From CAZAXU01 sp964489245 (GTDB lineage: Bacteria > Bacteroidota > Bacteroidia > Flavobacteriales > Flavobacteriaceae), in contig CAZAXU010000003.1 in NCBI GenBank assembly GCA_964489245.1, positions 1 to 64,000 of the forward strand: a stretch of DNA of 64,000 nucleotides. Reading direction: 5' to 3'. A model generated the notes under the pieces. That model saw nothing but the letters and a program-made list of their open reading frames with translations, did no database searches and was not told the DNA's origin. Shown piece after piece: positions 1 to 8,081 of this stretch. Both the position numbers and the translations under genes were made by a program. Position 1 is the stretch's first letter; every line of letters starts with the position of its first letter.

Positions 1-2177
1 ATCAGCCTCCAAACTTGTGCAACCAAAAAGGTGATGATAAAACCTAAAAAAAGTGGGAGGAGAGATGCAACAAGAGTCCATTTAAGGCTGCGTGTCTCCT
101 TATAAATAGTGTAAATGGTTGTGCTGCACGGATTGTGTAACAAGCTGAACAGCATCACATTAATCGCTGTCAGTAGTGTCCACCCGCCTGTTTTTAATAA
201 ATTTCCGGTGGCATTTGCAGATTCCGGTTCAAACATCACGCCGGCACCATTTCCAATATGTGTTCCGGTTACTAAAACAGTCAGCATAAGAATGGTTGGA
301 ATGACAATTTCATTAGCCGGAATAGCGATGATATATGCCAGCAGAATGACCCCGTTCAAACCAATCAAGAAACCAAAACCATCTAATGATTTTATAAGTC
401 GTTCCGCTACGGTTTCATTGCCTATGTAAATGTTTGAGATAGACCAAATCACAGCTCCTGCGGGTGCAGCAAATGCAATGGCACGCCATAACACAACTAG
501 TGTGCGGTCGATGAGTGAAGTATAAATAGTTCTCCAAAACACGGGAGGTCTGTAGGGGGGGAGTTCCAAATTAAATGTGGATATCTCTCCTTTCAGAATG
601 GTGTTTGCCAATATCCACGAAACAAAAAACATAAAAAATATGCCTAAAACGGCGATAGCCACAACCGCAGCCATAGAAATAAATCCGGACAAATATGAGG
701 GAACAATAGTCCCTATAAATATTGTTGCCAATAAGATTTGTGTAGGCCAGCGCCCATTGCAAAGCGAAAAGTTGTTGGTGATGATAGCAATTAGTCTTTC
801 TCTCGGACTGTCAATGATTCTTGTTGCAACCACTCCTGCGGCATTACAACCGAACCCCATGCTCATGGTCAAGGCTTGCTTGCCGTGTGCTCCGGATTTT
901 TTGAATAGATAATCCAAGTTAAAAGCCACTCTGGGCAAATAGCCGAAATCTTCCAGTAAGGTGAATAAAGGAAAAAATATCGCCATAGGGGGTAGCATTA
1001 CGGCAATTACCCATGCAACCGCCATGTAGATTCCATCAATCAGAAAACCGTCCAACCACCACGGCAGTCCGACTTGTTGAGAGAATTTTTTTAGGATAGG
1101 ATGCATATAATCAATTAATAGTTCGGATAATAATTCGGAAGGATAGTTTGCACCTTGAATGGTAGTCCATAAAACAAGAGCCAAAAGGAGAAACATGATA
1201 GGAAATCCCCAAATTTTACTGGTGACAATTCGGTCTATTTTTACGTCTAATTTTGTAGATCTTTTTTGTTGTTCCGTACTGACAGAATGTTTTACAATTT
1301 CTGTGGCATCGGCATATATTGCTTCTGTCAGACCGTCATGAAAGTCGTCTCCGATTTGCCAACGAAGATTATTTGCCAAATCGATAAGTTTCTCTGTGTT
1401 TTTGGTAGGATGTCCAAAAAAATTGCCGGTTTTTAAAGCATTGATGATTTGCAAATCTCCTTCCAATAACCTGAAACCAATCCAGCGGCTGTTTGAAATT
1501 TTTGAATATTCAGATTCAATTTTTTTCTTGAGTTGATTAACTGCATTTTCAATGTTCTCAGGAATATTTTTAATACGATACGGACGGCAAATAATTTTTT
1601 TTTCGGCGACGTTATTCACTGTTTGAATCAGTTTATTGATGCCTTTATTGGATCTGGCATTGGTTGTCACAACCGGAATTCCCAGTTCTCTTGAAAGATT
1701 GCGAGTGTCAATTTCAATATGTTTCCTTTTAGCTTCATCTATTAAATTCAAACAAAGCACCGCTTTGTCGGTGATTTCTAAAATTTGTAGTGCTAAATTC
1801 AAATTTCTTTCCAATCTGGTGGCATCCACAACGATAATGGTTACATCCGGTTTGCCGAATAGAATAAAATCTCTGGCGATTTCTTCATCTTCTGAAGTAG
1901 ACAGTAGAGAATAAGTTCCGGGTAAGTCGATGAGTTTATATTTTGTTTTTTTGTATTGAAAGGCACCTTCGGACCTCGTAACCGTTTTTCCCGGCCAATT
2001 TCCTGTGTGTTGTCGTAATCCGGTTAGTGCGTTAAAAATTGTGCTTTTCCCCGTATTAGGATTGCCCGCCAATGCCACTACAAAGTTGAAGTTTGTTGTG
2101 TCTGTTCCCAATTTTTTTAAGTCTTCAAAAGAGTTGGCAGGACAGGATGTGCAGGAACTTTCCGGTTTGATTTTCAT
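1..2177 (-). CDS. feoB: Ferrous iron transport protein B (C-terminus beyond window)
   Basis: FeoB imports Fe(II) across the inner membrane using a cytoplasmic GTPase domain joined to a polytopic membrane domain. The 725 visible codons run open to the left edge, so the C-terminus is missing. The N-terminal G domain starts near residue 35 with GNPNTGKST (G1), followed by DLPGTYS (G3) and NLID (G4). The membrane part contains the conserved gate motif GFGCNAAGV followed by DSPRER. The start at 2177 overlaps the stop of the upstream DtxR-FeoA gene by 4 bases, so the two are translationally coupled. An N-terminal extension of about 30 residues before G1 carries a CTSC pair. The family assignment is secure; the role of the extension is unknown. 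Confidence 0.95.
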   Translation of the reverse strand, partial: MKIKPESSCTSCPANSFEDLKKLGTDTTNFNFVVALAGNPNTGKSTIFNALTGLRQHTGNWPGKTVTRSEGAFQYKKTKYKLIDLPGTYSLLSTSEDEEIARDFILFGKPDVTIIVVDATRLERNLNLALQILEITDKAVLCLNLIDEAKRKHIEIDTRNLSRELGIPVVTTNARSNKGINKLIQTVNNVAEKKIICRPYRIKNIPENIENAVNQLKKKIESEYSKISNSRWIGFRLLEGDLQIINALKTGNFFGHPTKNTEKLIDLANNLRWQIGDDFHDGLTEAIYADATEIVKHSVSTEQQKRSTKLDVKIDRIVTSKIWGFPIMFLLLALVLWTTIQGANYPSELLSELLIDYMHPILKKFSQQVGLPWWLDGFLIDGIYMAVAWVIAVMLPPMAIFFPLFTLLEDFGYLPRVAFNLDYLFKKSGAHGKQALTMSMGFGCNAAGVVATRIIDSPRERLIAIITNNFSLCNGRWPTQILLATIFIGTIVPSYLSGFISMAAVVAIAVLGIFFMFFVSWILANTILKGEISTFNLELPPYRPPVFWRTIYTSLIDRTLVVLWRAIAFAAPAGAVIWSISNIYIGNETVAERLIKSLDGFGFLIGLNGVILLAYIIAIPANEIVIPTILMLTVLVTGTHIGNGAGVMFEPESANATGNLLKTGGWTLLTAINVMLFSLLHNPCSTTIYTIYKETRSLKWTLVASLLPLFLGFIITFLVAQVWRL

Positions 2178-3208
2178 GCTTCTGCTTTTTTAATAAGGAT
2201 TTTAGATGCCTGATTATTACGAATAACAATAGAAGTTTCTTTGACGAGATAGGCATTGGGCTCGCCCAACGGATTTAACAAATCAATCTTTATTTTTGCC
2301 CCCCGAACGAATCCTAAATCCAAAAGTCTTCTTCTGGCTTCTCCACGACTTTCTTTTGAGATTCTCACAATGGTAGCGGTTTCTCCGATTTTCAAATTGG
2401 TGAGTCTGACGATATCATCTGATAAGGATTGATCTTTTTCTTCGATTGTGGCGATATCAATATTTCCGGCAACGATTGGTGTAAGTTTGAATTCTTCTCC
2501 CTCAGAATAGAAAATAACTTGATTGGGGGAGTTTTCAATAACTCTGATTTGAGAACCTATATGAATATCTTTGGCAACGATTTGTTTATAAATAACATCA
2601 GGATTATCTTCGATATGGACAATTTTTCCAATTTTTCCAACCGACAGACTTGATAGGGATTGTGATTTGAATTGTGCAATTTTTCCTGAAGATGTGGGGA
2701 TAGGGTCGCCGTGAGGGTCAAAAATGGGGTTTCCCAGTTTTGATGCCATTAGATTGGCTTGTTCTTCATTTGTTTCGTGTTCTTTTTGTTCTGCAATTCG
2801 GTGCCATTTGCTTTTATCGAAACCTGTTTTCTCTGCCAAATATTTTTCCCAAAGTCGGTGCATTCTTATGATGCGTAGCGCATATGATTTTCCGTTTTGT
2901 GTCAACAAGAGCCGCTCTTTCTTAAAAGAAATTAAATTTTCGGAAATCATGCTATTAATACTGCTAATGACAAAAGCGTCTTTGTATTTTAAAATTCTGC
3001 TAACATCATGAATGTTTAAATTCTTTTCCTGTTTTTCACTTCGATATAATAGTTTAAGAATATCTTCAATAACAATTTTTTCTTTGACTTTGTATTTATT
3101 TTTTATCAACCAAAACCATCCTTTATCAGGTCTAAAAGTCAACCACAGCAGGTTTGTTGCTATAAAAAAAATCAAAAGCGCATGTAAAGGGTTGTAAGTA
3201 ACTGTCAT
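2174..3208 (-). CDS. Membrane-anchored DtxR-like regulator fused to FeoA domains
   Basis: This 344-residue protein combines parts of an iron-dependent repressor with FeoA. Residues about 6-25 form a hydrophobic segment (LHALLIFFIATNLLWL). Residues about 45-110 look like a winged helix. Residues about 110-170 match the DtxR dimerisation and metal-binding region (IRMHRLWEKYL, then EQKEHET, then LGNPIFDPHGDPIP). Two SH3-like FeoA domains follow, at about 185-255 and 267-340; the second is the more typical FeoA (RRLLDLGFVRG). It precedes feoB with a 4-base overlap, so it very probably supplies FeoA function to the transporter and may also sense iron. DtxR-FeoA fusions are known in Bacteroidota; whether this one still binds DNA while anchored in the membrane is open. 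Confidence 0.85.
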   Translation of the reverse strand: MTVTYNPLHALLIFFIATNLLWLTFRPDKGWFWLIKNKYKVKEKIVIEDILKLLYRSEKQEKNLNIHDVSRILKYKDAFVISSINSMISENLISFKKERLLLTQNGKSYALRIIRMHRLWEKYLAEKTGFDKSKWHRIAEQKEHETNEEQANLMASKLGNPIFDPHGDPIPTSSGKIAQFKSQSLSSLSVGKIGKIVHIEDNPDVIYKQIVAKDIHIGSQIRVIENSPNQVIFYSEGEEFKLTPIVAGNIDIATIEEKDQSLSDDIVRLTNLKIGETATIVRISKESRGEARRRLLDLGFVRGAKIKIDLLNPLGEPNAYLVKETSIVIRNNQASKILIKKAEA

Positions 3209-3252
3209 TATTTTATAAAATGCTTATAAGCTTTTTGTTCAAGAGAGATAAA

Positions 3253-3260
3253 CAAATATA
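3253..3260 (-). promoter_or_regulatory. Candidate -7 box of the feo operon
   Basis: On the minus strand this reads TATATTTG, which matches the Bacteroidota -7 consensus TAnnTTTG. It lies about 44 bases before the DtxR-FeoA start. No TTG lies at the usual upstream distance, so only half of the promoter is supported. Confidence 0.35.
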
Positions 3261-3304
3261 CAACTTTTGCGTGGTTGCGGATTACATTCTGTATGATATA
3301 AATT

Positions 3305-3742
3305 CTATTTTTTCCGGAGTTCAATCATTAAAAGTCCCATTATGCTTATAATTGCCGTGAAAAGAATAAGCAGTATTCCGTTTTTGCTTTCGGTATCGGA
3401 TAACCAAACATAAACACCGGTAAGTAGAGGGATGACAATAAAAATGCCTTTAAAAATATTAAGATGATTTTTATGTTGTAAAACTTTTTCCAAAACTTTG
3501 AATGAATGGACAATAACTACGGCAAAAATCAAGATATACAGATATAGAATAAATCCGGTAAAAAAGACATATTTGGAAGAATCTGCGCATAGATAGGACG
3601 TAAAACAGATTTGGTTGGGCTTGCTAATCAATATAATTGTCAGTGCCATAAAATATAGCAGGATGGTATAAAAACCATAGAAGTAGATTTTGTTTTTCAG
3701 AGCTATTTTTTGTTGGTGTTTGCCAAAGACGTTTTTGTTCAT
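3305..3742 (-). CDS. Small membrane protein of unknown function
   Basis: I do not recognise a family. The 145-residue protein begins with a basic stretch (KNVFGKHQQKIALKNK) and has about four hydrophobic helices: near residues 20-40, 60-80, 95-115 and 123-140. It ends in a basic tail, which fits an inner-membrane protein with cytoplasmic termini. It lies downstream of serS on the same strand with a 97-base gap, so it may be read through from serS. No catalytic or binding motif is visible. Confidence 0.6.
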   Translation of the reverse strand: MNKNVFGKHQQKIALKNKIYFYGFYTILLYFMALTIILISKPNQICFTSYLCADSSKYVFFTGFILYLYILIFAVVIVHSFKVLEKVLQHKNHLNIFKGIFIVIPLLTGVYVWLSDTESKNGILLILFTAIISIMGLLMIELRKK

Positions 3743-3839
3743 AATATTTTATTACACGTTGATATAGGTTTAAAAGCCTTGTCTGTCCAGATGCAGAAAA
3801 TATGCAATTAATTAAACTATTATTGCAGCCGATAGCGGT

Positions 3840-5111
3840 TTAATCAATTAAATCAAATTTCAGGTAGTTTTGCAAAACTTTTGGAATTTTGATTCCGTTT
3901 TCGGTTTGGTTGTTTTCCAAGAGAGCAGCGAGCACTCGAGGCAATGCTAATGAACTGCCGTTCAATGTGTGTGCCAAACGTTTTTTGCCATCTTGATCTT
4001 TAAAACGCAATTTAAGCCTATTGGCTTGAAAGTCTTCAAAGTTAGATACAGAGCTCACTTCCAACCAGCGTTTTTGTGCAGCGGAATAAACTTCAAAATC
4101 GTAGGTTAGGGCGGAAGTGAAGCCTAAATCTCCACCACAAAGACGAACAATGCGGAAAGGTAGTTCTAATTCGATTAAAATATTTTTTACATGATCCACC
4201 ATTTCGTCTAGTGCCGTATAAGAATTTTCGGGATGTTCTAATCTGACAATTTCAACCTTATCAAATTGATGCAAACGATTCAATCCGCGAACATGAGCAC
4301 CGTATGATCCTGCTTCTCTACGAAAACAAGGTGTGTATGCGGTGTTTTGAATCGGAAAGTCTTTATAAGATATGATTTTATCTCTGTAGATATTGGTTAC
4401 CGGAACTTCTGCGGTCGGGATGAGATAAAGCTCATCTCGTTCCACCTGATACATTTGTCCTTCTTTGTCCGGCAATTGTCCTGTTCCAAGTCCGGATGCT
4501 TCGTTAATCAATAGCGGTGGCTGAATTTCATCATATCCGGCAGTTTCATTTTTGTCCAGAAAATAGTTGATAAGTGCACGTTGCAGTTTAGCACCTTTTC
4601 CTTTGTAAACAGGAAAACCTGCACCGGTTATTTTATTGCCTAATTCAAAATCTATGATGTCATATTTTTTTGCCAATTCCCAATGGGGCTGAGCATTTTT
4701 ATGAAGTCCCGGAATGTTACCGTATTCGAAAACTTGTTCATTATCATCTTCATCTTTTCCAAAAGGAACCAAATGGTTCGGGATGTTAGGAATTTGGTAG
4801 AGAATTTCTTGTAATGCAAATTTGGTTTGTTCCAAATTTTCAGTTAACGTCCTTGTTTTTTCTTTGATTTGAACGGTTTTTTCTTTTAGAATTTCTGCTT
4901 TTTGCGGTTCTCCGTTTTTGAACAACAAACCGATATCTTTAGAGAGTTTGTTCATTTCAGCTAACAAATTATCATTTTCGGTTTGAATTTTTTTTCGCTT
5001 ATCGTCAAGAGATATAGCTTTTTCAATCATTTCCGTAGCATCAAAATTTCTTTTCTTTAAAGCCTCTATAAAACGTTCTTTTTCCGTGCGAACTATACTG
5101 ATTTGCAACAT
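3840..5111 (-). CDS. serS: Serine--tRNA ligase
   Basis: SerRS charges tRNA-Ser (and tRNA-Sec) with serine in the cytoplasm. The 423-residue product has the N-terminal long coiled-coil arm (residues about 25-105, rich in K, E and Q) that binds the tRNA. The class II catalytic core follows, with motif 2 (CFRREAGS) and motif 3 near the end (LNGSSLALPRVLAALLEN). I place the start at 5111 (MLQISIVR), because the reading frame extends 15 codons further upstream with residues that do not resemble SerRS. 423 residues is the family's usual length. A complete TTG/TAnnTTTG promoter lies just upstream. Confidence 0.96.
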   Translation of the reverse strand: MLQISIVRTEKERFIEALKKRNFDATEMIEKAISLDDKRKKIQTENDNLLAEMNKLSKDIGLLFKNGEPQKAEILKEKTVQIKEKTRTLTENLEQTKFALQEILYQIPNIPNHLVPFGKDEDDNEQVFEYGNIPGLHKNAQPHWELAKKYDIIDFELGNKITGAGFPVYKGKGAKLQRALINYFLDKNETAGYDEIQPPLLINEASGLGTGQLPDKEGQMYQVERDELYLIPTAEVPVTNIYRDKIISYKDFPIQNTAYTPCFRREAGSYGAHVRGLNRLHQFDKVEIVRLEHPENSYTALDEMVDHVKNILIELELPFRIVRLCGGDLGFTSALTYDFEVYSAAQKRWLEVSSVSNFEDFQANRLKLRFKDQDGKKRLAHTLNGSSLALPRVLAALLENNQTENGIKIPKVLQNYLKFDLID

Positions 5112-5149
5112 ATTTTTTGGTATTATTTGTATATGTGATTTTAAGACTA

Positions 5150-5180
5150 CAAACATAATTCAAATGTAGAAGTTTAACAA
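5150..5180 (-). promoter_or_regulatory. Promoter of serS
   Basis: On the minus strand TTG (5180-5178) is followed after 20 bases by TATGTTTG (5157-5150). This matches the Bacteroidota -33/-7 pattern TTG-N17-23-TAnnTTTG. The -7 box ends 38 bases before the serS start at 5111. Confidence 0.55.
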
Positions 5181-5249
5181 ATATTATTGCATCTGCAAAT
5201 TGGATGAGTATAATTCAAGAAGGAAAATAATCTTTTATAGGCAATAATT

Positions 5250-5282
5250 AAGAAAAGCACACCAATTTGGTGTGCTTTTCTT
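5250..5282 (-). terminator. Rho-independent terminator after the LRR gene
   Basis: A near-perfect hairpin with arms AAGAAAAGCACACC and GGTGTGCTTTTCTT surrounds a 3-5 base loop centred on 5266. Read on the minus strand it lies 24 bases after the stop of the leucine-rich-repeat gene and is followed by an AT-rich, U-containing tail. The stem has about 14 base pairs. It insulates serS from the upstream gene. Confidence 0.8.
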
Positions 5283-5305
5283 TTAAGGTTAAGGCGATAG
5301 AAAAA

Positions 5306-6307
5306 TTATTTTTTAATAATTTTTCTACATATTGTTTTCCCGCCAACTTCAATTTTTAAAAGATATATGCCGGAAACCAAGTTTTTTACATCAATAATTG
5401 TTTGACTTTTTGTTTTTTTGATTTGCTTGCCAAGCAAATCAAATATGTATGTATAATCTATTTTATCTTGACCATTTGTTTTTATATACAGTTTATTGCT
5501 AACCGGATTTGGATATATTTCAATAGAGGACAAATTGTGTTCATTCACTGTGGTATAGCAGTTTGTAGAGTAACCGGCGCCGACAGGTTTTGTCCAATTA
5601 CTAGGAATGTTATTGATGATGTTGGGATCAACCTGAATACATCTTAGCTTTGGTGTTCTGGTTCCGGCGACAAGTCTCAGGTTAACATTATTTCCATTTG
5701 CTATATTGAGACTTTCAAGGTGATCATTATAGAAACATCTCAAGTAGGTTAATGCACTATTTTTGCTCAAGTCAAGCTGCGTGATTTTAGTTTGATAACA
5801 ACTGAACTCCTTTAAATTTACGTTTTTGCTCAAGTCAAATTCATTTATCGAGGATAACGAACATTTTAGTTTTTTCAATGCAAGGTTTTTACTTAAATTC
5901 AAATTAGTTAGATGTAATGTAACATCACAGTCAAGTTCTTCTAACGCTACGTTTTTACTTAGGTCTAGTGATGTAATTGAAGTTTGGTTAATATTTAATA
6001 CTTTCAGTTTAGTGTTTTTACTTAAATCAATATTCTTAAGTTGGTAGTTGGTGTTGCAATTGAAGTGGGTTAGATTAATAAAGTATTCAATACCTCGTAA
6101 ATCAGGAGAAAGAATTCTTTTAAAAGCAATGTTGAGATTTGTTACAGCCTCTGCTTCAGCTTTTGAAATTTCGCCATCACCATTGGTGTCCACACCGACA
6201 GACAGGAGTGCACGCTTAAAAGATGCATCAGGAATGTTTATATTTTGTGCAATTAAACTTTCTTGAATAATCATGAATGCTATTAAAAAAAATACTTTTG
6301 TTTTCAT
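5306..6307 (-). CDS. Secreted leucine-rich-repeat protein with T9SS sorting domain
   Basis: This 333-residue protein has a signal peptide (hydrophobic run from about residue 4, ending near IAQ). Next comes a segment resembling a calcium-binding loop (DTNGDGEISKAEAEA, about residues 40-55). At least five repeats of about 22 residues follow, built around LDLSKNxxLxxLxC (about residues 90-210). The last 70 residues are a type A T9SS sorting domain (IYPNPVSNKLYI, then a GxY-type LVSGIYLLKI and a basic end). It is therefore expected to cross the outer membrane by type IX secretion and be anchored or released at the surface. Its ligand is unknown; an adhesin-like role is only an inference. Confidence 0.85.
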   Translation of the reverse strand: MKTKVFFLIAFMIIQESLIAQNINIPDASFKRALLSVGVDTNGDGEISKAEAEAVTNLNIAFKRILSPDLRGIEYFINLTHFNCNTNYQLKNIDLSKNTKLKVLNINQTSITSLDLSKNVALEELDCDVTLHLTNLNLSKNLALKKLKCSLSSINEFDLSKNVNLKEFSCYQTKITQLDLSKNSALTYLRCFYNDHLESLNIANGNNVNLRLVAGTRTPKLRCIQVDPNIINNIPSNWTKPVGAGYSTNCYTTVNEHNLSSIEIYPNPVSNKLYIKTNGQDKIDYTYIFDLLGKQIKKTKSQTIIDVKNLVSGIYLLKIEVGGKTICRKIIKK

Positions 6308-6339
6308 AAGCTTAATTTTTTTTTAAACCGGTTATTCCA

Positions 6340-6347
6340 CAAATGTA
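6340..6347 (-). promoter_or_regulatory. Candidate -7 box of the LRR gene
   Basis: On the minus strand this reads TACATTTG, matching TAnnTTTG, 32 bases before the start codon. I see no TTG at 17-23 bases upstream, so the call rests on the -7 box alone. Confidence 0.35.
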
Positions 6348-6428
6348 AATAATATATTGTACTTAGCTTATTATTAGACTGTTAAAATTCATTTAATTTG
6401 CTTTTTTTCTTTTTTTGAACTTATTTCA

Positions 6429-6436
6429 TACCTTTG
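6429..6436 (+). promoter_or_regulatory. Candidate -7 box of the CYTH gene
   Basis: TACCTTTG matches TAnnTTTG and ends only 13 bases before the ATG at 6450, so the leader would be very short. A -33 TTG at standard spacing is absent. Confidence 0.4.
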
Positions 6437-6449
6437 AAAAAAATACTAA

Positions 6450-6923
6450 ATGTCTGTAGAGATTGAAAGAAAATTTTTGGTAGAGTCTGATTTTAAATCC
6501 GATATAAGCGAGCGATACCATATTGTTCAGGCTTATTTAAGTTCCAATCCGGAGCGTAGTGTTCGGGTGCGTATCAAAGATAAGCAGGCATTTCTGACCA
6601 TCAAAGGAGCATCTGGCAATTCCGGAACAACACGTTATGAATGGGAAAAAGAAATTTCAACTGACGAAGCTGAAGAATTATTGAAATTAGCAGAGTCGGG
6701 AGTGATTGAAAAAATAAGATATATTATTCCAGCCGGAAAAAATTTATTTTTTGAAGTGGATGAATTTCTTGGAGACAATCAAGGTTTAATACTTGCAGAG
6801 ATTGAATTGCCCACCGAAGAATATAGCTTCAAGAAACCATCTTGGTTGGGAAAAGAAGTTACGGGAGAAAAAAAATATTATAATTCCATGCTGAAAAAAT
6901 ATCCGTACAAAACTTGGAAATAA
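6450..6923 (+). CDS. CYTH domain protein (triphosphatase-like)
   Basis: The 157-residue protein belongs to the CYTH superfamily of triphosphate tunnel metalloenzymes. It starts with the diagnostic ExExK motif (EIERKF, residues 4-9). Further acidic and basic strand residues follow (RVRIKDKQAFLTIK, EVDEFLGDN, LAEIELP, EVTGEKKYYN), which in the family line a tunnel binding a triphosphate and metal ions. Inorganic tripolyphosphatase is the commonest activity of short bacterial members; adenylate cyclase or thiamine triphosphatase activity cannot be excluded. It is a single gene, convergent with the DUF6048 gene, whose stop lies 5 bases away. Confidence 0.88.
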   Translation: MSVEIERKFLVESDFKSDISERYHIVQAYLSSNPERSVRVRIKDKQAFLTIKGASGNSGTTRYEWEKEISTDEAEELLKLAESGVIEKIRYIIPAGKNLFFEVDEFLGDNQGLILAEIELPTEEYSFKKPSWLGKEVTGEKKYYNSMLKKYPYKTWK

Positions 6924-6928
6924 GATCG

Positions 6929-7624
6929 CTATAATGAGAATTGATAGCTAATCGTATATTTCATGCCGAAACCCAATCCTGAGGAGTTTGTAGAAAAGAA
7001 TCCCGGTATATAAGCTGTGGAGAAGTCGCTCAGTTTTGTGGTTGCAATCAGATATTTAGCCGAGATTTGCATGCCAAAATAAATATTTTTGAAGGTTTCC
7101 ACTTGCATGCCGCCGGTCAGCTCGAACCAAGTGCTGTTTAGAGAAGCGAATTTTTTGTTGGCAATAATAGGTTTAGGCGGAGAAATTGCTCCGGATTGGT
7201 TGATGGTATAATGATGTAAAAAGTGTTCAAAATCACTGTATCCCAGCCTGAAACCGACTGTGATATTATTATCCATTCCCGGCCAATTGTCATACAAATT
7301 ATAGTCCAGCCCCAGACGATAATAATTTCCACTAGTATGGTAGTCATATAAACTATTGCCGGTATGATGGTTTTCATTGCCAAAATCAAAACGGATAATA
7401 TAATTTTTATAAACATTGGCATCTGCGGAAAAATCCAAACTTTGGTGTCCGTATAATTTCGCCCAAGCATATTTTCCCAAATCAAAACCTATTTTGATTT
7501 TCATGGGTTTTCTCTTTGTTGGAATGATACTGTCATGAGACATAATATTGTCTTTTACGGACGTGTTTTGTGCCTGCATGCCAAATAAGGAAAAAAATAA
7601 TATGCTAGTGAAAAATTTTGACAT
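6929..7624 (-). CDS. DUF6048 family outer-membrane-like protein
   Basis: The 231-residue product has a signal peptide (FFTSILFFSLFGMQAQ). Alternating aromatic and polar strands through to the C-terminal SYQFSL are typical of a small outer-membrane beta-barrel. It resembles DUF6048, a Bacteroidota family of unknown function. I chose the start at 7624 (MSKFFTS) over the ATG five codons upstream because the signal peptide begins there. The start lies 20 bases inside the preceding DUF6452 gene, so the two are probably translationally coupled. The linkage to DUF6452 and rlmD is a familiar flavobacterial neighbourhood, but I know of no demonstrated role. Confidence 0.72.
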   Translation of the reverse strand: MSKFFTSILFFSLFGMQAQNTSVKDNIMSHDSIIPTKRKPMKIKIGFDLGKYAWAKLYGHQSLDFSADANVYKNYIIRFDFGNENHHTGNSLYDYHTSGNYYRLGLDYNLYDNWPGMDNNITVGFRLGYSDFEHFLHHYTINQSGAISPPKPIIANKKFASLNSTWFELTGGMQVETFKNIYFGMQISAKYLIATTKLSDFSTAYIPGFFSTNSSGLGFGMKYTISYQFSL

Positions 7625-8072
7625 GTGCCGTGGTATCAATATTGATTTTATGGGTGTTAATTTTTAAATAGTCCATCCAATTTTGGTTGTCGGATTGGAT
7701 TGAAGCTTGAAAGTCATTGAAAATGGTTTTATATCCGCATGATTTTGAAACAAAAATATTTTTTCGAACATAAGAAAGAGAAATAGTATCATTGTTTGTT
7801 CCTTTTGCCAAAATAAATTTACAATCATTTTTGTTGACATTCAAAGGAATGCTAAGACTGTCTTTTTCCTCATTATTGATGAGTGTATCATTATTTGGAA
7901 GAGCAATCAAACTCAAGTTGGCAACACTTTTGATCGTGCCGGGGTCAGATGCATCATAGAATCGCAGAATCAGCTTTGGTGTCATGGGAGACAGACAAGT
8001 GTCGTCTTTTTCACAAGAGAAAAACAAAGCGCTCAGAAAAATAAAGGAATATATTTTTTTTAGTAGATTCAT
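7605..8072 (-). CDS. DUF6452 family lipoprotein
   Basis: This 155-residue protein starts with a hydrophobic leader and a lipobox-like LSALFFSC (cysteine at about residue 20), so it is probably lipidated. The rest is beta-rich and includes two further cysteines (DTCLSP and SKSCGYK) that could pair. It resembles DUF6452, a family of unknown function in Flavobacteriia. It starts 9 bases after the rlmD stop and overlaps the downstream DUF6048 gene by 20 bases, so the three form one operon. Confidence 0.7.
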   Translation of the reverse strand: MNLLKKIYSFIFLSALFFSCEKDDTCLSPMTPKLILRFYDASDPGTIKSVANLSLIALPNNDTLINNEEKDSLSIPLNVNKNDCKFILAKGTNNDTISLSYVRKNIFVSKSCGYKTIFNDFQASIQSDNQNWMDYLKINTHKINIDTTAHVKIFH

Positions 8073-8081
8073 CGGCTAAAA

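Noticed and set aside
115..912. Plus-strand frames across the left edge
   Set aside because: They are antisense to the FeoB membrane domain, whose gate motif is clear on the minus strand.
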